From assembly GCA_021161885.1 (NCBI GenBank), contig JAGGZS010000086.1, positions 1 through 6,745 of the forward strand: 6,745 nucleotides of DNA, written 5' to 3'. Made by a program: the position numbers and the translations under genes. This DNA is from a bacterium. GTDB lineage: Bacteria > Auribacterota > Auribacteria > Auribacterales > Auribacteraceae. Numbering within the stretch: position 1 is the first letter of the stretch; every line of letters begins with the position of its first letter. A model generated the notes under the pieces. The model had not been told where the DNA came from and did not search any database. It was given only the letters and a program-made list of their open reading frames with translations. Positions 1 through 6,744 of this stretch are shown in pieces.

Positions 1-1457
1 ACATAATATTCTGATATCTTTGCCCGTATCGGTTGGGGCAGCCTGTTTTTTATCGCCGACGGCACAACAACCAGCCTTGTATTTTTTTTTATAATATCAT
101 TAGATATTTTTTCTGCCGCACCGTTCAACCCAAGCGAGAACGGGGCAAAATATCGTGTCGGGCTTTTTCTTTGGGAATAAGCCTGTACTATCATCCCGTA
201 ACCGTAATTAAGGGTGGCAAAAACATAAACGTAATCATCGCTTTGAGTATTTTTTTCGATAAGGTTACCGAGTTTTCTGAAATCATCGGTTCTTTCCTGA
301 TTAAATCTGTCGGCAACAGTGCCGTAAGGAAACCATAAAAGCGTTATTATTACCAAAAGGAAATAAAAATTTCGGTTTGTTTTTTGCGGATTACGGGTTG
401 ATTTTTCTAATAAACCGCTCAAACTTAATCCTGATATCACGGCAAACGAAGGAATTATTTGTTTAAACTGATGGCTCCAGTAATATCCTACAGCGTTTAC
501 CGATAAAAAATCAAAAAACTGCCAGATTAACAATCCGTAAAAAAGAAAAAATTTCTGTTCATTTTTTAATTTTAGGCGATAAATAAAAAACAGTATTATT
601 AACGGGTAAAACAGTACAATCTTACCTGTGCCCCAAGCTATAGAAAACCCGTTGATTCTTACTGCCGTAGATGCCGCTGACCCGCTTTGCGAGGCAAACA
701 TAGACAAAATATTAAGCCACGCCGCGCAAAAATAATCCATAACACTTACTGCGCTAAGCAATAACGGGATATAAAATAAAATCAACGATGTTATGCAGCC
801 TAAACTTATAAACAATAAACCGAATAAAAAATTTCTATTGCCTAATTTGAAATTTCTATTAACCAGATAATAAATTATTACTACGGCAGCCGCGCTGAAA
901 AGAGCTGTCTGTTTAAAACTTAAAGCGCACCCGATAAAAAAACCGCATAAAAACAATTTATAAAAAAATCTTTTCGGCTGTTCCCAATAGATATCAACAA
1001 TCATTTTTATCGCCAGCAGGTTAAACAGCACCATAAACGATTCTGTCTGGGCAGTATATGCACCGTCAACAGACCTCCATGCCATAGCCAGCCCGAAAAC
1101 AAGCATTGCCGTTATGCCGGCAAAATAATTGCGCAGTTTTAAACAAATCGAATAAATAATAAATGATGACCACGTCAACGCCATACATCCCAATAATCTG
1201 GCAAACCACACATTTACCCCGAACAACAAATTGGATACGGCGTAAATAATATGAATACCCTGTGTTTTATCGTCCAACGCCCCTTTTAACGGCGGTATCT
1301 CGAATTTGCCCCACGCAGTGCCTATATAACTCCATACCCCCTCATCTATACCCATAAGCGGAAACAACGATACAATAAACAACAATAAAAAAATAAAAAG
1401 CCCTAATCCATATGGCAAAGTCATAAATTTAAAGCCCGATGCTCTTTTGTTATTCAT
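1..1457 (-). CDS. GT39/PMT_2 (ArnT-like) membrane glycosyltransferase, 3' end cut off by window edge
   Basis: Read on the minus strand, ATG at 1457-1455 opens 485 codons without a stop and runs off the left edge, so the C-terminus is missing. The protein is very hydrophobic. About 11-12 membrane segments are visible, for example near residues 15-35, 86-105, 112-128, 165-198, 208-233, 280-294, 304-320, 335-350 and 363-378. GT-C family marks are: an acidic DEG motif at 38-40 in the first large loop, where the catalytic Asp normally lies; a second acidic/lysine motif LDDKTQGIH at 61-69, matching the family's 'DxKpPxih' element; FGVNVWFARLLG at 80-91; a late 'Y-x3-HxxxxxxP' segment at 326-336; and a soluble tail from about 380 with SPTRYF at 432-437. 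Family members transfer sugars from polyprenyl-phosphate donors to lipid or protein acceptors at the membrane. The acceptor here is unknown. A further ATG at 1461-1459 is followed by a stop after three codons, so the 1457 start is preferred. It has a weak AGGT Shine-Dalgarno about 6 nt upstream. Transcribed divergently from the protease operon. Confidence 0.88.
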   Translation of the reverse strand, partial: MNNKRASGFKFMTLPYGLGLFIFLLLFIVSLFPLMGIDEGVWSYIGTAWGKFEIPPLKGALDDKTQGIHIIYAVSNLLFGVNVWFARLLGCMALTWSSFIIYSICLKLRNYFAGITAMLVFGLAMAWRSVDGAYTAQTESFMVLFNLLAIKMIVDIYWEQPKRFFYKLFLCGFFIGCALSFKQTALFSAAAVVIIYYLVNRNFKLGNRNFLFGLLFISLGCITSLILFYIPLLLSAVSVMDYFCAAWLNILSMFASQSGSAASTAVRINGFSIAWGTGKIVLFYPLIILFFIYRLKLKNEQKFFLFYGLLIWQFFDFLSVNAVGYYWSHQFKQIIPSFAVISGLSLSGLLEKSTRNPQKTNRNFYFLLVIITLLWFPYGTVADRFNQERTDDFRKLGNLIEKNTQSDDYVYVFATLNYGYGMIVQAYSQRKSPTRYFAPFSLGLNGAAEKISNDIIKKNTRLVVVPSAIKNRLPQPIRAKISEYY

Positions 1458-1461
1458 TCAT

Positions 1462-1467
1462 TACCTA
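1462..1467 (-). promoter_or_regulatory. Weak ribosome binding site of the GT39-like gene
   Basis: On the minus strand the sequence TAGGTA lies just upstream of the ATG at 1457. It gives a short AGG(T) Shine-Dalgarno match at normal spacing and supports the chosen start. A minimal overlapping frame, ATG at 1461 followed by two codons and TAA, sits between the site and the start. It may be accidental. Confidence 0.4.
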
Positions 1468-1510
1468 TTTTTTAAATTTTTTTTAGTTCGATTTATCAAC
1501 CTTTGTATGA

Positions 1511-1532
1511 ATAACACACAAACTTGTGTTAT
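1511..1532. promoter_or_regulatory. 22-bp interrupted palindrome, candidate operator
   Basis: Perfect 8-bp arms ATAACACA (1511-1518) and TGTGTTAT (1525-1532) are separated by CAAACT. A second dyad register, ACACAA-AC-TTGTGT (1516-1529), overlaps it with its centre shifted by 1 bp. Size and symmetry fit the binding site of a dimeric helix-turn-helix regulator. The site overlaps the possible -35 or -10 elements of both divergent genes, so one protein could control both. No regulator gene is present in the window. A role as an RNA hairpin is less likely, because the loop would be followed by no T tract. Confidence 0.45.
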
Positions 1533-1551
1533 ATTTAAGCAGGTCGACTAT

Positions 1552-1567
1552 TTATTATATATAATAA
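1552..1567. promoter_or_regulatory. Perfect 16-bp AT palindrome with back-to-back TATAAT hexamers
   Basis: TTATTATATATAATAA reads identically on both strands with no spacer. It places a consensus TATAAT on the plus strand (1560-1565) and another on the minus strand (1559-1554). It could be a DNA-melting or divergent -10 element next to the operon start. In DNA this AT-rich a chance palindrome is not excluded, and neither hexamer has a convincing -35 at 17 bp. Confidence 0.3.
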
Positions 1568-1582
1568 GGCAGACAGATTCTT

Positions 1583-3706
1583 ATGAATACAAATTTTTTT
1601 ACCCGATCGATTATCATCACATTCGGACTATTTTTTTTCGTCTCTATTGCGTCAGCTGCGTCAGCAAGCACTGATATCCAATATAAAAACAACCGGATTA
1701 TTATTCAGCTGAAAAACAACACAGCGGTTAAATCAAACGGCGCGAATATTGTTTTCCCCGATGATATCGCTTTAATAAATAAAAGACACAACGCTGTTTC
1801 CATAAAAAAGATTTTTCTATATATACCCCGCATTGACGATGTAAAAACAAAATATCTCCAGCGGTCTATGCGTGCGGCTAATGTATCTTTTCCCGAACGA
1901 AAACATCCGTTCAAAAATTTTTATCTGATTACTTTCCCTAAAAATACAATCATAAAAAATATTATTGATGATTACAAAAATATGCCGGATATTTTATCCG
2001 CTGAACCGAACCAGCCTGTTTACTTCCCTTTACCTCTACAAAATGCGCCAAACAAAAAACCAGATAAGACAACGATAGAAAATAATTACGCGAAAAACTT
2101 AAAACTCATAAACGCCGAAAAGATAGAAAAAATTTCTTCAGGCAGCCCCAGTATAATTATTGCCATACTCGACAGCGGTATAGACACAACGCATCCGGCA
2201 TTTTTTTACCGCTTATGGGTAAACAAAAAAGAAAAACTAAACGCAATAGATGACGACTCAAACGGTTTTATCGACGACATAAACGGATACAGTTTTCAAA
2301 ATTTTTCTAACTATATAACCGACACCTACGGGCACGGCACCTTTATCGCCGCATTAATAGGAGCTCTGCCAGCCGATAACTTAAATTTTCAAGGATTAAA
2401 CCGTTACTCCCCTATTATGCCGGTCAAAATATCATCAAAAAACGGCGTAAGTAATCTTAGCGCGCTTTGCCAAGGGATTTATTACGCGGTAAACAACGGC
2501 GCGGATATAATTAATATAAGTATTGATAACAAAATAAAAAAATCTTACATTTTAAGAGCTATTCTTAATTATACCTACGAAACAGGATGTATAATTATTA
2601 TATCAACAAATTTTTCTAACAAAACAAATTTTGCCGGCAAAAATTTCCTGTTTTCAAAATACAATAACATTATTTCAGTCGGACAACTAAACAGCTTGGA
2701 TCAAAATTTTCCCGATAACAATAAAACAAACATTTTCGCGCCAGATAAAAAAATCGTTTCTTTATCAACAAAAAAATATCCTTCAGATAATACCAGTTCA
2801 AGTAATAACAGATACATAACCGCAAGCGATAGTTACGCATCTACCGCTTTTGTATCTGGTGCAGTAAGCCTTATGCTTTCGGTTAATGCAGGGTTATACA
2901 TTGACGAAGTAAAAAATATCATAAAAAACACCTCTGCCATAACTAATGAAAATTTTTCTTTATTAAACTGTTACAGCGCCGTCCAAGAATCCTCCGGCAC
3001 AAGAGACCGATTAATCGGCGATTTATTAAGCCCTGCCATTGCCACCCGGCAAAAATCATTAAAAAAGATTATTATCAGAGGCGGCAGTTTAGTTAAGCCT
3101 ATCATCGAAAAATGCGAAAACAAAGAAATTTCAGTCGGGGAAAAAGGGATTTTAATCCATTCACTTGGAGAAATAAAATCAAACAGCGCGCTTTCTTATC
3201 TTATAGAAGAATTTGAAAAACAGGATAACAATTACCTGAAACGCAACATCATAGACGCCATAGGCAAAATAGGCGATCCTTCCGCTCTGAATATTCTAAT
3301 TGACGCATTAAGCGACTCTAACGCTGGTGTGCGTTATAAATCCGCTATGGCGCTCGGCCGCCTTGGCGTGAAAGAAGCAGGACAATTTTTGATGGATAAG
3401 CTCACCGACCCGGACGAACGGGTTGTTACCGAAACTATCGAATCAATAACAAAAATAAAATACGAAAAATGCGTGCCCCGCTTCTGCGAACAAATAAAGG
3501 CTGACTCTGTAGACCAATTCATAAAAAACCAGATGGTTTTTTCTATCGGAGAGATGGGCAATAAAAGATCGCTTGCGACGTTATTATCTTATAAAAAAAA
3601 TCTTTTAAATAGCGAACCGTCAAATAATATAGTAAAATATAAATGGAAAGAATCGATAAAAATCGTAAACGAGGCTATAAAAAAAATAGAGAGCCGTAAT
3701 GAATAA
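1583..3706 (+). CDS. Exported S8 subtilisin-like protein with C-terminal HEAT repeats; Ser motif degenerate
   Basis: This is a 707-residue protein. Residues 1-25 or 1-28 form a Sec signal peptide: a hydrophobic core followed by SIASAASA, with AxA cleavage sites after A25 or A28. Residues about 31-150 look like a subtilase prodomain of the fervidolysin kind and end in ILSAEPNQPVYF. The S8 domain spans about 170-465. The Asp motif is AILDSGID (D197). It is followed by the IDDDSNGFIDDINGY segment (222-236) common in this subtilase group. The His motif is YGHGTFIAALIGA (H251), and the oxyanion Asn is probably N343 in ISTN. The Ser motif is abnormal: where GTSMAAPHVSG is expected, the protein has SDSYASTAFVSG (415-426). 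Activity is therefore uncertain. Residues about 480-690 form roughly five or six HEAT-like helical repeats, for example IDAIGKIGDPSALNILIDAL and SAMALGRLGVKEAGQFLMDK, likely a protein-binding scaffold. The start at 1583 gives the signal peptide directly. The Shine-Dalgarno is poor (AAGG at 1566-1569, 13 nt away). It overlaps the next gene by 8 bp. Confidence 0.92.
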   Translation: MNTNFFTRSIIITFGLFFFVSIASAASASTDIQYKNNRIIIQLKNNTAVKSNGANIVFPDDIALINKRHNAVSIKKIFLYIPRIDDVKTKYLQRSMRAANVSFPERKHPFKNFYLITFPKNTIIKNIIDDYKNMPDILSAEPNQPVYFPLPLQNAPNKKPDKTTIENNYAKNLKLINAEKIEKISSGSPSIIIAILDSGIDTTHPAFFYRLWVNKKEKLNAIDDDSNGFIDDINGYSFQNFSNYITDTYGHGTFIAALIGALPADNLNFQGLNRYSPIMPVKISSKNGVSNLSALCQGIYYAVNNGADIINISIDNKIKKSYILRAILNYTYETGCIIIISTNFSNKTNFAGKNFLFSKYNNIISVGQLNSLDQNFPDNNKTNIFAPDKKIVSLSTKKYPSDNTSSSNNRYITASDSYASTAFVSGAVSLMLSVNAGLYIDEVKNIIKNTSAITNENFSLLNCYSAVQESSGTRDRLIGDLLSPAIATRQKSLKKIIIRGGSLVKPIIEKCENKEISVGEKGILIHSLGEIKSNSALSYLIEEFEKQDNNYLKRNIIDAIGKIGDPSALNILIDALSDSNAGVRYKSAMALGRLGVKEAGQFLMDKLTDPDERVVTETIESITKIKYEKCVPRFCEQIKADSVDQFIKNQMVFSIGEMGNKRSLATLLSYKKNLLNSEPSNNIVKYKWKESIKIVNEAIKKIESRNE
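3020..3652 (+). repeat. HEAT-like repeat array in the S8 protein
   Basis: The region encodes about five to six degenerate helical repeats of roughly 30 residues (protein residues about 480-690). The clearest units cover residues 518-547, 549-580, 581-611, 612-641 and 642-673. They share a pattern of a hydrophobic helix, then G-x-[IL]-x-[DSK]-x2-A, then a second Leu/Ile-rich helix. This resembles PBS-lyase-type HEAT repeats. Such arrays usually bind other proteins. The repeats have diverged at the DNA level, so they are not recent duplications. Confidence 0.75.
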
Positions 3707-6700
3707 ACCTTTTTGGCTGAAAAAATTTTTCCTTCTTGTTTGCCTGAGCGCCGCATTTACCGTCTCAGCACAAGCCGCCATACAAAATATTTACACCACC
3801 GCTGACAGGGAAAATTTTCCTTTGCTGGTAATAGCTGTAGAAACAGATGTATATGAAGCGCTTGACTCATTCCCAGAACTTAACCGTTTTATTAAAGATA
3901 TTGAATCTGAACAAAAATACAGGGTTAATCTAATCACTGTGGAAAATGTATCCCATACCGACCTTTACGCTTATCTGCAGTCAAAACTTCCCGATAACAT
4001 AGAAGGCGCAATTTTTATAGGCGACCTGCCCGTAGTAACATTTGAGATAGACAGTGATTACGGTAACGGCAGTTACGCATCATTCCCCTGCGACTTGTAC
4101 TATATGGACTTGGACGGCGACTGGATAGATTCAGACGGCAACGGACGATACGATTTACATACCCCGGGGTCAGGCGACTATAAACCGGAAATCTGGTTAG
4201 GCAGGCTGACTTCATCAACCATCAACAGCGCAACAATGGATGAAGTAGGGCTTATACGAAATTATCTTACAAAAAACCATTTATACAGAACAGGACAGCT
4301 TACATCGACGCACAGGGCTTTTTTGGCTCATGAAAGAGACTGGGACAACTGGGACGACCTTTATCTTAACCAAGTTTATTCCGACGTAACCGTAATCACC
4401 GAAGGAAATATTAAAAACATTTATACATCCGCGCTTACCGGCTATTACGAATACGTCCATGTGAGTGTCCATTCATCAACAACTTATCATGCGTTCAGTT
4501 CCGGCAGGTTAAGCTCTGTTTCCCTGCCGGGCATAGACCCCACGACTTTCTTTTACAGCCTGTACGCGTGCAGTAACTGTAAATACACAACTACCAACTA
4601 TATGGGAGGCCATTACATTTTTACCCCAAACCGCGGAGGGCTTGCGGCTGTCGGCTCCACAAAAGTAGGCGGAATGCTGGGATACAACAATTACCATCCC
4701 AGATTAAAAATCGGATTAAGAAAAAATATCGGTGAAGCATTCAAGTACTGGTTCAATTATCATTCATTAGGATACACACATAACATAAGCTGGTCTTACG
4801 GAATGACCGTTCTTGGCGACCCGACTTTAAGCATCGATATTCCAATCGCTCAAATAACCTCAAATTTCAATGAAGCTACCCGCGGTGAAAAAATGGATTT
4901 CTCAGGCATAGCCAGCATAAATAACGGGCAAATCGTAGATTATCTATGGACTTCCGATATCGACGGTTTTTTAAGCGCACAAAGTTCGTTCACAACATAT
5001 TTGCTCTCTGAAGGAACCCATACAATATCTTTTCAGGTGAAAGATGATACAGGGCGATGGTCAACTGCTGTAGAAAAAATAGTTACGGTTCATCCTGCCG
5101 TATCAACTCAGCAAATTGCGCCTTCCGGTCATATTGAGACAACTCATCCCCAGTTCCAATGGCACAGTGACAACGCAAACTATAACTCTTTTGAGATAAA
5201 AATAACTTATTCGGATAACGATAATATCATTGTTCTCCAACACGGTCTTACCGCTTCATCATGGACATTACCTGACAACGACAAATCCCTTTGCGATGGC
5301 AACGCTTACCAATGGTATATCAGGGGCATAAGCGCCGAATCCGACAACGAATCATGGCAGGGGCCTTCTGATTTTCAGGTTTTAATCAAACCGGTGTGCA
5401 TATCGCCTTCAGGCGACTTATTTATTGAAAATATTACCGATTTTAACGAGTTTCAATGGCAAGCCACATCATCTCCTTATGAATATAGTTTACAGGCTGC
5501 TAAAACAGCCGACGGCAATACGGTAATTACAGAATCGGGTATATCCGGTTCACATTGGATATTACCGCAAAATGAAAACAATCTGCATTTCGGAATAAAT
5601 TATAACTGGAAAATTCAAGGTTCTCTAAACGGGCAATATTCAACCAGCTGGTCTGAACCGATTTCTTTTATGCTCATCTACAATAATGATACCACTGCAC
5701 CAGTTACAGTGCACAATTTTGACAACGATGGGCAATGGATAAACCATAATGTTACAATCACACTAAGTGCCGCCGATAATATCAACGGCATTAAAGAAAC
5801 AAAATACAAAATATTGGATAACGATGCCCAAACAGGAACTTCCATTCAATTAGAAGAAGGCGTTTACAATATTCAATACTGGAGCATAGATAACGCCAAT
5901 AACGAAGAATCACATAAAACTTTATCCGCGCTTATTGATACAACCATGCCCGATACCGCGGATGATTATGATACAGGCGATAACCCTGACGGTACAGATT
6001 ATTATACCGTAAAATACGCCCCTCTTACAATCACCTTTACGCCGACAGATAACTTAAGCGGTATAAAAACAACTTGGCGCGCTGTTACTTATTACGGCAA
6101 AACAAAAACTTACGACTATAACTCTGAAGAAGAGCCCCCTGTCGAATCTACTTCAGTTACTTTAAATGAAGCCGGTAATTATAACATAAGGTATTGGAGC
6201 GAAGATAACGCGGGCAATAAGGAATATGACAAATACATCTATGCTGAAATTGTTGATGAATATATACCCCCGCTAATTTATCCGAAAGGCAATATCATAA
6301 TGGATAACTGGGTTCAATCACCTGAATTTTCGTGGGAAATAAAATTATCTCCATACATTCAGTACAACAGATATGGTAACCCTGAAGAAATTTTTGTAAG
6401 CGACTACATTTATGAAATAGAAATTTACAGTATTGGCTCCGCAGGCAACAGCCTTGTATATTCACAATCCGATTTAACAAGGTCTAATGTAACTATCCTT
6501 AATCCAGCAGAACTTTTTGAGGAAGGCACAACTTATCTATGGCAAATCAGGGCAAAATATCAGTATCAGCGACGTACCAGCGACTGGTCGGATAACTGGT
6601 CGAGCAGGTTCTTTACCATCACAAAAAAAAACATTACATCAATTACTTTTAACGATAACGATACCGTAACTTTAAACTGGGGAAACTTTAAGGGAGTGTT

Positions 6701-6719
6701 GCGAAATAAAATCATATAA
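3699..6719 (+). CDS. Exported C25 (gingipain)-like cysteine peptidase-fold protein with PKD/FN3/Ig-like stalk
   Basis: This is a 1006-residue protein. Residues 1-26 are a Sec signal peptide with probable cleavage after AQA. C15 does not sit in a convincing lipobox. Residues about 38-380 resemble the C25/clan CD catalytic fold. GAIFIGDLP (103-111) is followed by the Asp-rich MDLDGDWIDSDGNGRYD (136-152), PEIWLGRL (163-170), VHVSVHSS with candidate catalytic H258, YACSNCKYT with candidate catalytic C291, NYMGGHYIF (300-308), GGLAAVGSTKVGGMLGY (313-329) and the closing YGMTVLGDPTLSI (367-379). This His-then-Cys order is that of gingipain-type peptidases. The remainder is a beta-sandwich stalk: PKD-like 384-466, FN3-like 470-564 and 565-660, Ig-like 664-746 and 747-852, FN3-like 855-975. 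The last 30 residues begin what looks like another sandwich domain and stop abruptly. No C-terminal membrane anchor or recognised sorting signal is visible. The start overlaps the upstream stop (ATGAATAA), with GAGAG at 3689-3693 as a weak Shine-Dalgarno, which suggests translational coupling. Proteolytic activity is inferred, not shown. Confidence 0.9.
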   Translation: MNKPFWLKKFFLLVCLSAAFTVSAQAAIQNIYTTADRENFPLLVIAVETDVYEALDSFPELNRFIKDIESEQKYRVNLITVENVSHTDLYAYLQSKLPDNIEGAIFIGDLPVVTFEIDSDYGNGSYASFPCDLYYMDLDGDWIDSDGNGRYDLHTPGSGDYKPEIWLGRLTSSTINSATMDEVGLIRNYLTKNHLYRTGQLTSTHRAFLAHERDWDNWDDLYLNQVYSDVTVITEGNIKNIYTSALTGYYEYVHVSVHSSTTYHAFSSGRLSSVSLPGIDPTTFFYSLYACSNCKYTTTNYMGGHYIFTPNRGGLAAVGSTKVGGMLGYNNYHPRLKIGLRKNIGEAFKYWFNYHSLGYTHNISWSYGMTVLGDPTLSIDIPIAQITSNFNEATRGEKMDFSGIASINNGQIVDYLWTSDIDGFLSAQSSFTTYLLSEGTHTISFQVKDDTGRWSTAVEKIVTVHPAVSTQQIAPSGHIETTHPQFQWHSDNANYNSFEIKITYSDNDNIIVLQHGLTASSWTLPDNDKSLCDGNAYQWYIRGISAESDNESWQGPSDFQVLIKPVCISPSGDLFIENITDFNEFQWQATSSPYEYSLQAAKTADGNTVITESGISGSHWILPQNENNLHFGINYNWKIQGSLNGQYSTSWSEPISFMLIYNNDTTAPVTVHNFDNDGQWINHNVTITLSAADNINGIKETKYKILDNDAQTGTSIQLEEGVYNIQYWSIDNANNEESHKTLSALIDTTMPDTADDYDTGDNPDGTDYYTVKYAPLTITFTPTDNLSGIKTTWRAVTYYGKTKTYDYNSEEEPPVESTSVTLNEAGNYNIRYWSEDNAGNKEYDKYIYAEIVDEYIPPLIYPKGNIIMDNWVQSPEFSWEIKLSPYIQYNRYGNPEEIFVSDYIYEIEIYSIGSAGNSLVYSQSDLTRSNVTILNPAELFEEGTTYLWQIRAKYQYQRRTSDWSDNWSSRFFTITKKNITSITFNDNDTVTLNWGNFKGVLRNKII
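5106..6623 (+). repeat. Tandem FN3-like and Ig-like domain repeats in the C25-like protein
   Basis: Three FN3-like units are encoded at 5106-5390, 5391-5678 and 6261-6623. Each has an early FQW/FSW strand, a late Y-x-W-x-I strand (NAYQWYIRG, INYNWKIQG, TTYLWQIRA) and a closing Trp-Ser segment. Two Ig-like units at 5688-5936 and 5937-6254 sit between the second and third FN3-like units. Both begin DTT[AM]P, share DN-x2-GIK in the middle, and share the near-identical strand EGVYNIQYWSIDNANNEE versus AGNYNIRYWSEDNAGNKE. The copies have diverged in DNA, so they look like old duplications. Such arrays act as spacers or adhesive stalks on exported proteins. Confidence 0.8.
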
Positions 6720-6735
6720 AAAAGAGTGTTAAATT

Positions 6736-6744
6736 TGTTATAAT
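6736..6744 (+). promoter_or_regulatory. Extended -10 promoter element near the right edge
   Basis: TGTTATAAT matches the extended -10 consensus TGnTATAAT exactly. It lies 16-24 nt after the stop of the C25-like gene. The -35 window about 17 bp upstream is only A/T-rich, but extended -10 promoters need little there. It could start transcription of a gene just outside the window. No hairpin with a T run, which would mark an intrinsic terminator for the operon, is seen between 6720 and 6745. Confidence 0.4.

Larger units (their letters stand above)
1458..1582. promoter_or_regulatory. Divergent intergenic control region
   Basis: These 125 bp separate the starts of two divergent genes and must hold the promoters for both unless transcription enters from elsewhere. 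The region is very AT-rich, with T and A runs at 1471-1488. It contains two distinct palindromes, listed separately. The strongest single hexamer for the rightward operon is TATAAT at 1560-1565, but it lies only 17 nt before the ATG at 1583 and has no good -35. An alternative rightward pair is TTGTAT (1503-1508) with TGTTAT (1527-1532), spacer 18. For the leftward gene, TTGTGT (minus strand, 1521-1516) with GATAAA (1497-1492), spacer 18, is plausible. None of these is strong enough to be certain. Confidence 0.55.

Noticed and set aside
33..338. Plus-strand open frame of 101 codons
   Set aside because: It lies antisense inside the clear minus-strand GT39-like coding sequence, and its translation shows no recognisable domain.
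1471..1488. T/A-run sequence as a terminator or slippage signal upstream of the GT39-like gene
   Set aside because: There is no GC-bearing stem next to it. It reads as ordinary AT-rich leader sequence.
1447..1674. Plus-strand open frame of 75 codons across the intergenic region
   Set aside because: It overlaps the starts of both real genes in another frame, and its protein is a low-complexity translation of AT-rich DNA. The subtilase start with its signal peptide at 1583 explains the region better.
1705..1914. Minus-strand open frames inside the two plus-strand genes (also 3334-3561, 4015-4218, 4281-4472, 4509-4697, 6295-6480)
   Set aside because: All are short, antisense to genes with recognisable domains, and lack family features of their own.
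2299..2960. Recurrent AATTTTTCT strings at several places in the subtilase gene
   Set aside because: All are in frame and encode Asn-Phe-Ser with the AT-rich codons used throughout. They look like codon preference rather than a DNA signal or repeat element.
3679..3706. Possible programmed frameshift fusing the S8 and C25-like genes at the A8 run (3679-3686)
   Set aside because: The downstream gene's frame has a TAG stop at 3687-3689 directly after the run, so slippage into it would end translation. The second protein also has its own start and signal peptide.
3741..3746. Possible lipoprotein cleavage at Cys15 of the C25-like protein
   Set aside because: The residues before Cys15 (FLLV) do not fit a lipobox, whereas AQA at 24-26 is a good signal peptidase I site.
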